The position numbers and the translations under genes are program-made. Shown piece by piece: positions 1-5,967 of a DNA stretch of 6,325 nt. Below the pieces are notes generated by a model, which was given only the letters and a program-made list of their open reading frames with translations, had not been told where the DNA came from and searched no databases. Position 1 is the stretch's first letter. Each line of letters starts with the position of its first letter. This stretch comes from Balneolales bacterium. Its GTDB lineage: Bacteria; Bacteroidota; Rhodothermia; Balneolales; Natronogracilivirgulaceae. The stretch spans positions 1 to 6,325 of the forward strand of contig SLLP01000241.1 in NCBI GenBank assembly GCA_007133995.1, given 5' to 3'.

Positions 1-1051
1 CGTAAAAGCCCTTGATGCTGCTTACATGGTTCTGGGTGAGCATGGCCGGCACAGGATCCCACTTGGCTGAAAAATTGAAGAGGGTGAAGTAGTCCATCTC
101 CTCGTCCACCTCGGCCATCCTTTGCTGAACATTCAGGATATCAATATTACCGTGGCGATATTCGGCAGGATCAAGGGTCACTTCAAAGTTTTCGAATGCC
201 AGAGTGTTGCTGAAATCCAGTTTTTCATTGGCATCAGGGTCGGCAGGATCTCCATCAAACTGGGTCGGCACAATATCGATTTCCATAGCTGACAATGCAA
301 TGTCATACGTATCGGTCCCCGAGCACATGGCAAATAGAAATCCGCCTTCGTTTATAAATTCCCGAATGGTCCAGACCACCGCTTTATTCATCTCTGAAAC
401 CTTGTCAAAACCCATTTCCGCCGACATCTCTTCCAGGTCGCGAACCTGACGGATGTACCAGGGCTGATTACGATAGGCAGCCCAGAATTTTCCGTGTTGA
501 CCAGTAAAATCCTCGTGATGAAGGTGTAGCCAGTCGAACTCTTCCAGAGCGCCTTCCAGTACTTCCTTATTGTAGATGGTTTCATACGGAACTTCGGCGT
601 ACGTGAGTGCAAGTGTTACGGCATCGTCCCATGGCAGGGCATGGTCGGGAGTGTACACCGCGATACTCGGCGCCTTTTCGAGTTCTACAACAGACATATT
701 TACATTGGGCCGCTCCACTTCCTCAATGATCTGTCGGGCCCGGGTTGCAGCTATCTGCTCTATTGAGACACCACGTACTCTGCTGTTATGTACCATTTCG
801 TCTGTATGCGGTGCCATAAAGCTGCCGCCGCGGTAATTCAGCAGCCACTTCCCGGTATTTCCATCAAGAAGATGCTGAAACATGACACCATATGCCTTGA
901 GATGGTTGCGCTGGCCGTCATCCATGGGAATCAGGACATAACTGGACTGTGCCTGTATTCCGGATGTAATAAGAAGCAGCATTACCGGCAGAAAAAAAAG
1001 TGCTGACAAAATGGGAGAGTAGGATGCGTTTTTGTGATCGGGTTTATTCAT
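1..1051 (-). CDS. Secreted GATase-like protein of the family mislabelled 'asparagine synthetase B' (partial, C-terminus off the window)
   Basis: The reading frame stays open from the ATG at 1051 to the window edge, giving 350 residues without a stop. Residues 1-34 form a signal peptide: basic start, hydrophobic stretch ALFFLPVMLLLITSG, likely cleavage after IQA before QSS, so the protein is exported. The mature N-terminus has the family hallmarks VLIPMDDGQRNHLKAYG (about 39-55) and LLNYRGGSF (70-78). The middle contains WLHLHHEDFTGQHGKF and GGFLFAMCSGTDTYDIA; the latter resembles the nucleophile elbow of class I glutamine-amidotransferase folds. From memory, Bacteroidota homologues of about 420 residues are annotated 'asparagine synthetase B', but no N-terminal Cys2 or SGGxDS ATP-pyrophosphatase motif is visible, so I do not accept that function. 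It lies 43 nt after the TPR gene on the same strand, probably in one operon. No Shine-Dalgarno sequence is seen. Family recognition is firm; activity is unknown. Confidence 0.85.
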   Translation of the reverse strand, partial: MNKPDHKNASYSPILSALFFLPVMLLLITSGIQAQSSYVLIPMDDGQRNHLKAYGVMFQHLLDGNTGKWLLNYRGGSFMAPHTDEMVHNSRVRGVSIEQIAATRARQIIEEVERPNVNMSVVELEKAPSIAVYTPDHALPWDDAVTLALTYAEVPYETIYNKEVLEGALEEFDWLHLHHEDFTGQHGKFWAAYRNQPWYIRQVRDLEEMSAEMGFDKVSEMNKAVVWTIREFINEGGFLFAMCSGTDTYDIALSAMEIDIVPTQFDGDPADPDANEKLDFSNTLAFENFEVTLDPAEYRHGNIDILNVQQRMAEVDEEMDYFTLFNFSAKWDPVPAMLTQNHVSSIKGFY

Positions 1052-1094
1052 TTCAGTAGTCGGGTTTCTGTTTGGCAGAGGGGCATGGTGTGAG

Positions 1095-3110
1095 TTAAAT
1101 CTCACGGCCCAGTCGTTCCAGTTCGCGGATCCTGTTCCTGGCGATATCAGAATAATATCCATCAGGATAATTTAGAAGCAATTCTTCGTAATATCTGGTG
1201 ACTCCATCAGCACTTGGCAGTACCTGACCGGGAACTTCATTTCCAATAAGACTCTCAACATCGGCCAGGGGATGATCCAACAGCCCGGCCGGAACCAGAC
1301 CGTCGGCGGATCTGTTTTTCTCCGTATCGCGCTGCTGCATGATGAAGACAACCTCAGCCAGACGTGCACGCTCCCATAACAGACGCTCACCGGCAGCCTG
1401 TTGTACGGATGGACGGCTGGTGTGTCGGTCAACAACCTGAAACGCCAGTCCCGGATGAATTCTGCGTAAAGTGCGCGTAAGCAAAAGGATGGATTCATTA
1501 TGAAGCGGAGTAGCGACAGGTTCGTCAAGCACCGGAGTCAGCAAGTCAGTCGCCTCGGCATAGCGTCCTGTGTCGTAGAAGTAACGTGCCTGTGCATAAC
1601 GTTTGATTCCAGCGTTATCACTTTCTTCATCCTGACCCTGCTGGATCATGTATCTAAGCTGAAGAGCATTGTTTGCATACCATGAGTGATTTTGCCGTTC
1701 AAGGGATCGGAGCTGAAGTCGGGCGTACGTAAAATCACTGTTATAAAAATCGCCGAGGCCAAGGTAATATCGGCTCTTGTCGGCTATTGCATTGCTGCCG
1801 GCGATGCGATTGCTTCGATTGAATGAAACCCGTGCCATGGTAAAATCACCTCTGAACAGTTGGATCCGGCCATCAACATATTGAACCAGAGCCTGCTGGG
1901 ATTCATCGAGGGCGATTTGTTCCATTTTCTTTTTATAAATTTCCGCCCGGTCCGGATCTTTGAGATGATCAAGAGCAAGTTCGGACTGAATTACGAGCGT
2001 CTGCATCAGTCTGTCGTATCGCGGATAACGATTGGTCAGTTGCTCAATGGTATGAAATGCTTTGTAATAGAGTGAATCGGCAGCTCCGTCAAAATCGAGG
2101 TTGCGGTCCACCAGATAGCCGGCCCAATCCTGATAGCAGCGTGACAACTCCTCATAACTGCGAGCCTGCAGTGGATGGGTTTCCAGCTCCAGATAATAAG
2201 TAAAAGCCTGCTCAGCAAGTTCAAATTCATTTCGGCTACGAAGATCACGTCCTATCCGGAATACGGCATGATGCTCGTTGTTAGTATAGCGTTCCAGTGT
2301 GCGGGCGGCGGCAAGTGCCCTGCGGTAGAGGCCGCGCTCCATATTCAGCCAGATGAGAAAATCACGATATGCAACATCAGTGTCGCTGCCGGGCCGGTGT
2401 GTGTCGAGTCTTTCTTCCGTCAGCAAAATGGCTGTGTCATATAGTCGCTGTTCATCGTAGTTGAGAAGCTGTCGCTGGATCAGACTCGTACGGCGATTGT
2501 CACGGGATATGATACCCAGGTACTCTTCCATGGCCGGTTCAAAATCGGCCACAGCCAGATAGTTGTTGGCTATCTCAAATGTGAAAAGATTCGGATCTCC
2601 CAATTCACTTCGGGCCATTTCGTAGATATCGATGGCCTCCCGGAACAGCCGGCGCTGATTCATGGTTTCTGCCACCCTGCGATAGGCATGCGCATTTTCA
2701 GGATGCTGCTTGAGTATTTCATGCCAGGTCTGAAGTGCCTGGTCTCTTTCACCGGTGATATCATAGATTTCGCCGAGTTTAACCCGTGTATTGATGTCGG
2801 AGCCCTGTCGATCCAGTCGCTCTTTTGTGATGCTAATGGCCTCATCGTAACGCTTGAGGTTGACCAGAGCGGTTACTGCACGATCATATACGGCAAACGA
2901 GCGCGGGTTTTCGATCCTCATTCGCTCAAATATTTCGTAAGCCTCTTCAAATTTGCCTTCCCGCAACAGTTCATTTCCCAGTGAATATTCACCCGTACCG
3001 GTTTGTGCTTTCACTGGTGCAGAGAAGATTGCCATCGTGGTGCATACACAGAGCAAAAGCAGAATAAATGTGCTGAAGTGGTTCATTTGGGTGATATTAT
3101 TTTTTGTCAT
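1095..3110 (-). CDS. Secreted tetratricopeptide-repeat (TPR) protein
   Basis: A 671-residue protein from the ATG at 3110. Residues 1-35 are a signal peptide with hydrophobic core FILLLLCVCTTMAIFS and probable cleavage after VKA before Q. The mature protein is almost entirely helical repeats: TPR-like units begin at YSLGNELLREGKFEEAYEIF and continue through RYDEAISI, ERDQALQTWHEILKQHP, LFREAIDIYEMA, FELAEQAFTYYLEL and RYAEATDLL. The C-terminus (YYEELLLNYPDGYYSDIARN and following residues) resembles the final repeat of BamD/YbgF-type envelope TPR proteins. TPRs are protein-interaction scaffolds; a periplasmic or envelope role is inferred, no partner is known. The frame extends upstream to a TTG at 3155 overlapping the maf stop, but that would put a non-signal-like segment ahead of the export signal. 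ATG 3086 (MNHFSTF) is an equally good signal-peptide start. It sits between maf and the GATase-like gene. Confidence 0.85.
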   Translation of the reverse strand: MTKNNITQMNHFSTFILLLLCVCTTMAIFSAPVKAQTGTGEYSLGNELLREGKFEEAYEIFERMRIENPRSFAVYDRAVTALVNLKRYDEAISITKERLDRQGSDINTRVKLGEIYDITGERDQALQTWHEILKQHPENAHAYRRVAETMNQRRLFREAIDIYEMARSELGDPNLFTFEIANNYLAVADFEPAMEEYLGIISRDNRRTSLIQRQLLNYDEQRLYDTAILLTEERLDTHRPGSDTDVAYRDFLIWLNMERGLYRRALAAARTLERYTNNEHHAVFRIGRDLRSRNEFELAEQAFTYYLELETHPLQARSYEELSRCYQDWAGYLVDRNLDFDGAADSLYYKAFHTIEQLTNRYPRYDRLMQTLVIQSELALDHLKDPDRAEIYKKKMEQIALDESQQALVQYVDGRIQLFRGDFTMARVSFNRSNRIAGSNAIADKSRYYLGLGDFYNSDFTYARLQLRSLERQNHSWYANNALQLRYMIQQGQDEESDNAGIKRYAQARYFYDTGRYAEATDLLTPVLDEPVATPLHNESILLLTRTLRRIHPGLAFQVVDRHTSRPSVQQAAGERLLWERARLAEVVFIMQQRDTEKNRSADGLVPAGLLDHPLADVESLIGNEVPGQVLPSADGVTRYYEELLLNYPDGYYSDIARNRIRELERLGREI

Positions 3111-3151
3111 CTTTTGCAACACCAAGACTATTGTTTCACAAAGGTCAAAGG

Positions 3152-3844
3152 TCAAAGTATTCGGGATGCATGTTCAAAGGGAGTAACGACGCCGGGTAGT
3201 ACCTTATTGACCTCGCGATAGAAACGGAAAAGGGGGAATCCAACCACATTGTAGTAATCACCGTTGATACGCTCGACAAAAAGTGCTCCCAGGTCATCCT
3301 GAATACCGTATGCTCCGGCTTTATCCAGGGGACTCCCGCTTTCGACATAAGCGGTTATCTCGGCCTGGCTGAGTTTACCGAAAGTGACGTCAGTGCGCTC
3401 GTGGAATGCATGATGCTGAAATATACCTGTGACTGCGGATACGGCTGGATCGGAATGCCATTGCCGGGAATCACCGCCTCGGAATACAAATGCAACTCCG
3501 GTGTACACCTGATGTGTTTGTCCGCTCAGGGACCGAAGCATGTCAACGGCCTGGTCCGAACTCAAGGGTTTACCCAGAATATCGTTGTTCAGAACCACGA
3601 TAGTATCCGCACCAATGATAAGAATGTCGTCATTGATGTCAGCGACTTCCGATCGCTCGGATACACTCAGTGCTTTTTGAAGAGACAGCACCTGAACCGC
3701 ATCAGCTGGATCCGAATTTGGTGCGATTTCCTCTTCGATGTCGGCCGGAACCACAGTATAGGAAAGGCCAATCTGCTGGAGGAGAAGACGTCTTCTTGGG
3801 CTTGCCGAAGCAAGAATGATTCTGGTTTCGCTCATCCGTTTCAT
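3152..3844 (-). CDS. maf: Maf-family nucleoside triphosphate pyrophosphatase
   Basis: A 230-residue cytoplasmic enzyme of the Maf/HAM1-like fold, which hydrolyses non-canonical or excess nucleoside triphosphates (dTTP/UTP type or m7GTP type) to the monophosphate and pyrophosphate. Visible family motifs are SASPRR (13-18), QKA (56-58), GADTIV with the catalytic Asp (78-83), GKP (91-93), HQVYTGVA (111-118), DKAGAYGIQ (174-182) and GDYYNVVGFPL (195-205), in the expected order. It is longer than the usual 190-200 residues. The excess comes from an apparent insertion around 122-149, between the TGVA strand and TDVTFGKLS, and from a C-terminal tail after about 210. MKRMSETR offers two starts, 3844 and 3835; I keep the first. 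No Shine-Dalgarno sequence is seen. It is the first gene of the minus-strand cluster and divergent from the sigma factor. The subfamily (YhdE or YceF type) cannot be assigned safely. Confidence 0.95.
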   Translation of the reverse strand: MKRMSETRIILASASPRRRLLLQQIGLSYTVVPADIEEEIAPNSDPADAVQVLSLQKALSVSERSEVADINDDILIIGADTIVVLNNDILGKPLSSDQAVDMLRSLSGQTHQVYTGVAFVFRGGDSRQWHSDPAVSAVTGIFQHHAFHERTDVTFGKLSQAEITAYVESGSPLDKAGAYGIQDDLGALFVERINGDYYNVVGFPLFRFYREVNKVLPGVVTPFEHASRIL

Positions 3845-3866
3845 TGATTTCTGTTTTACAAAGTCT

Positions 3867-3874
3867 CAAACATA
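3867..3874 (-). promoter_or_regulatory. Candidate Bacteroidota-type -7 element for maf
   Basis: Read on the minus strand this is TATGTTTG, a full match to the Bacteroidota housekeeping -7 consensus TAnnTTTG, 22 nt before the maf ATG. The expected -33 TTG about 18-20 nt further upstream is imperfect (GTG at spacing 18; a true TTG lies only 12 nt away). It is a short motif, so a chance match is possible. Confidence 0.35.
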
Positions 3875-3919
3875 CAAAAAACGCGACAATTCCACTTGTG
3901 ATTGTTGATAATTCATGAC

Positions 3920-3950
3920 TTGACCGACCCTGCAGCTAAGATTAAGGTTT
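3920..3950 (+). promoter_or_regulatory. Weak candidate promoter for the sigma/FecR operon
   Basis: TTGACC at 3920-3925, then 17 nt, then TAAGGT; read as a Bacteroidota promoter it is TTG, 20 nt, TAAGGTTT (four of six specified -7 bases). The match is partial. If used, it would put the interlaced dyads at 3968-4014 inside the 5' leader of the sigma mRNA. Confidence 0.2.
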
Positions 3951-3967
3951 AGCCATGATCGGCTTGA

Positions 3968-4014
3968 CACCAGGCAGTTGTAATATTGCGCCTGGTACTG
4001 CTACAACTATGGTG
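3968..4014 (+). repeat. Interlaced inverted repeats (pseudoknot-like or alternative hairpins)
   Basis: Two perfect 7-base inverted repeats interleave. ACCAGGC (3969-3975) pairs with GCCTGGT (3990-3996), and AGTTGTA (3976-3982) pairs with TACAACT (4002-4008). An outer CACCA (3968-3972) can also pair with TGGTG (4010-4014), extending the second stem to 12 pairs with an internal loop. The order A-B-A'-B' permits either an H-type pseudoknot or two mutually exclusive hairpins. It could equally be a DNA operator. Confidence 0.45.
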
Positions 4015-4117
4015 GTCATAGGCGACACGTTGCGTGTATTATTATGAGTCGTGGCATGCTGCCCGCTGTCTCGCTCTGTTTGTCCCGGTCACTATTAATA
4101 GCAAAAATTCGTATTGT

Positions 4118-4150
4118 AACCGGTGATAACATATTGGAACATGAACCGGT
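4118..4150 (+). repeat. Pair of AACCGGT repeats just upstream of the sigma factor start
   Basis: AACCGGT occurs at 4118-4124 and 4144-4150, 26 bp apart, each followed by a similar (G/A)AT...CAT context. The core ACCGGT is palindromic. The second copy ends 4 nt before the sigma ATG at 4155, a position suited to a repressor or to translational control. No function is demonstrated. Confidence 0.4.
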
Positions 4151-4154
4151 AATC

Positions 4155-4721
4155 ATGACAGCAGTATCGGAGTACCAGCAGTGGGCACGCAGAATCCGCG
4201 ACTCGGATGAAGAGGCGTTTCATGATCTCTTCATGGATTCTTACCAGCCGCTTATGCGATACGCCCTGAATTTTGTAAAAGATACCGATGTCGCTCGGGA
4301 CATACTTCAGGAGGTCTATGCGCATTTGTGGGACATTCGGGACAGACTGGATGATCAGAAATCTCTCAAAGCACTGCTGTATCGCATGATTAAAAACCGT
4401 TGCATCAACTACATCAGATCACAGCGGTCTGTTCGACTTGATGACTTGGCTTTATCTGATCAGCCGAGTGTGAATATGAAGGACGTTGCTTCCGACAAGG
4501 AACAGGACGAACAACTTGAGCGGCAGCTTACCGACTGGATCGAGGCATTGCCATCCCGTCAGCGCGAGGCTTTTGAATTGAGCCGATTTGAAGGACTTGA
4601 TCATAACGAAATTGCTGATGTTATGGATTGTGCTCCACGTACCGTAAACAATCATATTGTAAGTGCACTAAATACGCTGCGCAAACAGTTGAAAAAGTGG
4701 AAAGCCGAACGTGAATTCTGA
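4155..4721 (+). CDS. ECF-family RNA polymerase sigma-70 factor, FecI-like (Bacteroidota type)
   Basis: A 188-residue extracytoplasmic-function sigma factor that would direct RNA polymerase to its target promoters when freed from its anti-sigma factor. Region 2 spans about 19-92: EEAFHDLFMDSYQPLMRYAL, then DILQEVYAHLW (49-59, core binding and -10 recognition), then LYRMIKNRCINYIRSQ (75-90). After a short acidic linker, region 4 spans about 120-182: LPSRQREAFELSRFEGLDHNEIADVM with recognition helix RTVNNHIVSALNTLR (162-176), which reads the -35 element. Regions 1 and 3 are absent, as usual for ECF factors. I chose ATG 4155 (MTAVSEYQQW), which gives normal family length. An in-frame ATG at 4044 would add 37 residues unlike any sigma domain. 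The next gene, a FecR-like anti-sigma, starts one base after the stop, so the two are surely co-transcribed and probably translationally coupled. Confidence 0.95.
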   Translation: MTAVSEYQQWARRIRDSDEEAFHDLFMDSYQPLMRYALNFVKDTDVARDILQEVYAHLWDIRDRLDDQKSLKALLYRMIKNRCINYIRSQRSVRLDDLALSDQPSVNMKDVASDKEQDEQLERQLTDWIEALPSRQREAFELSRFEGLDHNEIADVMDCAPRTVNNHIVSALNTLRKQLKKWKAEREF

Positions 4722-4722
4722 T

Positions 4723-5811
4723 ATGAAAAGAGCAAGAATGGATCCCGATATTCTGAATCAATTTTCCGGCGAGGAACAGGAAGAGGTTAATCGCCTGTGG
4801 AATTTGGCCCGGCGGCGTGAATCATTGACTGCTCCGGCAGATCATGTCGATCTGGATGCAGAATGGTATCGGCTTCGCAGCTACGTGCAGAACAAAAAAT
4901 CCCGTTCAGCGAATGAAGTTGGCAGAGCAGATAACGTTGGCAAAACGGAAGAAGCCGTTAAAGTGGAGGAGGTTGGCAAAGCAGAGGGATCAGGTGTGGC
5001 TGCAGGTTTGAAGACGGCTTCTATTGGTAAAAAGACAGTGAACCGGTCAACCCTGAAAATTCAGCCGTCTAGGAAACGAGAACATGTTCTCCGCACATAT
5101 GCCTTCATTTTCTCCTTGGCCGCACTGCTGCTGGGTGGTTTCATACTTTGGTACCTGTTTGTTCCGGTCAGCGTTCAGGCGCCCCGTGGCGAATATGTTA
5201 GTTATGAGTGGAGTGACGGGGTCCGCGTTGAATTGAACAGCGGATCTACCATTACCTGGAACAGAAGCTTCGGCAATGGACATAATAATTTGCAATTACA
5301 TGGTGAGGCCTATTTCGAAGTGCCTTCTACCGGAAATCCGTTTGTCGTTCAGACGACATCGGCACGCATCGAAGTGTTGGGAACACGATTCAATGTACGT
5401 TCATGGTCCGATGATCCGGACAAGCGCACAACCCTCACTCTTATCGACGGCGAGGTGAGTCTGGCTTCACTGAAGCAGCCGGAACACCATATCGTACTGC
5501 CTCCCGGACATAGCAGCCAGGTGGATATACACAACAGTTCTCCGCACGATCCGGAACCGGTCGATACAGATCAGGCACTGGCATGGCGGGATTACGGTTT
5601 TTATTTTTCGGCTATACCCATGAGTGAGGTCGCTTCTGAGCTGGAACGCCGCTACGATACCAATATCACCATAGAAAACGAGTCATTAAGCCGTCGCACT
5701 CTGACAGTATTTCTGCCGCGTCCAGGTGATCTTGAAAATATTGTTGAGTCTATCTGTTTCGTGACCGATTGCCGCTACAGCCAGGAAAACGGCCATATAT
5801 TTATTTATTAA
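4723..5811 (+). CDS. FecR-family anti-sigma factor, single-pass inner-membrane protein
   Basis: A 362-residue transmembrane regulator that holds the ECF sigma factor and relays a signal from an outer-membrane receptor. The cytoplasmic part (1-124) has a helical anti-sigma N-terminus (LNQFSGEEQEEVNRLWNLA; DLDAEWYRL) and a charged linker with hexapeptide repeats (66-89). The membrane helix is about 126-147 (YAFIFSLAALLLGGFILWYLF). The periplasmic FecR domain (about 152-260) shows DGVRVELNSGSTITW, LHGEAYFEV (192-200), NPFVVQT and IEVLGTRFNV (216-225). A DUF4974-type C-terminal domain (290-362) runs FSAIPMSEVASELERRYDTN to FIY and has two periplasmic cysteines near 345 and 350. The ATG at 4723 follows the sigma stop by one base; an in-frame GTG at 4711 would overlap the sigma gene, and ATG 4738 (MDPDILNQ) is also possible. 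No Shine-Dalgarno sequence is seen, which suits coupled translation. Confidence 0.93.
   Translation: MKRARMDPDILNQFSGEEQEEVNRLWNLARRRESLTAPADHVDLDAEWYRLRSYVQNKKSRSANEVGRADNVGKTEEAVKVEEVGKAEGSGVAAGLKTASIGKKTVNRSTLKIQPSRKREHVLRTYAFIFSLAALLLGGFILWYLFVPVSVQAPRGEYVSYEWSDGVRVELNSGSTITWNRSFGNGHNNLQLHGEAYFEVPSTGNPFVVQTTSARIEVLGTRFNVRSWSDDPDKRTTLTLIDGEVSLASLKQPEHHIVLPPGHSSQVDIHNSSPHDPEPVDTDQALAWRDYGFYFSAIPMSEVASELERRYDTNITIENESLSRRTLTVFLPRPGDLENIVESICFVTDCRYSQENGHIFIY
4918..4989 (+). repeat. Four-unit 18-bp tandem repeat encoding hexapeptides in FecR
   Basis: In-frame units at 4918, 4936, 4954 and 4972 encode VGRADN, VGKTEE, AVKVEE and VGKAEG. Three units start with GTTGGCA at exact multiples of 18 bp. 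The repeat lies in the cytoplasmic linker between the sigma-binding helices and the membrane helix. It probably arose by slippage or unequal exchange and may vary in copy number between strains. Confidence 0.7.
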
Positions 5812-5967
5812 CGACCCACCGGTCGCATAGTGCAGTTAATGCTGATCATGGTGCAATCGATACTGTAAACGAACAGAAACAGCTGATTCTGGCAGAGAGC
5901 ATGTCATATTTTCCCCTTCTATGGACCACAACAGTTGCAATCTGAATGATTAGTGCTAAATTGCAGT
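5812..5967. other. Intergenic region between FecR and the STN-domain receptor gene
   Basis: 156 bases without a gene. A small dyad directly follows the fecR stop (CGACC 5812-5816 with GGTCG 5821-5825) but lacks a T-run, so it is not a convincing terminator. TGCAAT (5936-5941) is inverted as ATTGCA (5960-5965) close to the next start codon. The gap is large enough for a separate promoter, possibly one read by the ECF sigma factor, but I see no clear -35/-10 pair. Confidence 0.6.

Larger units (their letters stand above)
3845..4154. other. Divergent intergenic region between maf and the ECF sigma factor
   Basis: 310 bases with no convincing gene. It must hold the promoters for the leftward maf cluster and the rightward sigma/FecR pair. 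It contains a TATGTTTG motif pointing left, a weak TTGACC...TAAGGTTT candidate pointing right, an interlaced inverted-repeat element (3968-4014) and a pair of AACCGGT repeats (4118-4124 and 4144-4150). The plus-strand frame is open from 4044 into the sigma gene, but the encoded extension does not look like a sigma-factor N-terminus. Confidence 0.8.

Noticed and set aside
204..1006. Overlapping short open frames on the plus strand across the left-end gene
   Set aside because: They are antisense to the 350-residue GATase-like protein, which has a signal peptide and family motifs.
3401..3847. 148-codon open frame on the plus strand across maf
   Set aside because: It lies wholly antisense to a clear Maf enzyme with all conserved motifs and has no recognisable domain.
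3964..3986. TTGACA followed by TAATAT as a sigma-70 promoter
   Set aside because: TTGACA is a perfect -35 match, but the spacing to TAATAT is only 11 nt and nothing suitable lies at 16-18 nt.
4044..4154. Upstream in-frame start for the sigma factor adding 37 residues
   Set aside because: The extension has no sigma-factor character and would make the protein longer than typical ECF factors; ATG 4155 begins right before the usual N-terminal helix.
5812..5825. Hairpin after the fecR stop as a terminator
   Set aside because: The stem is only five pairs and no T-run follows it.
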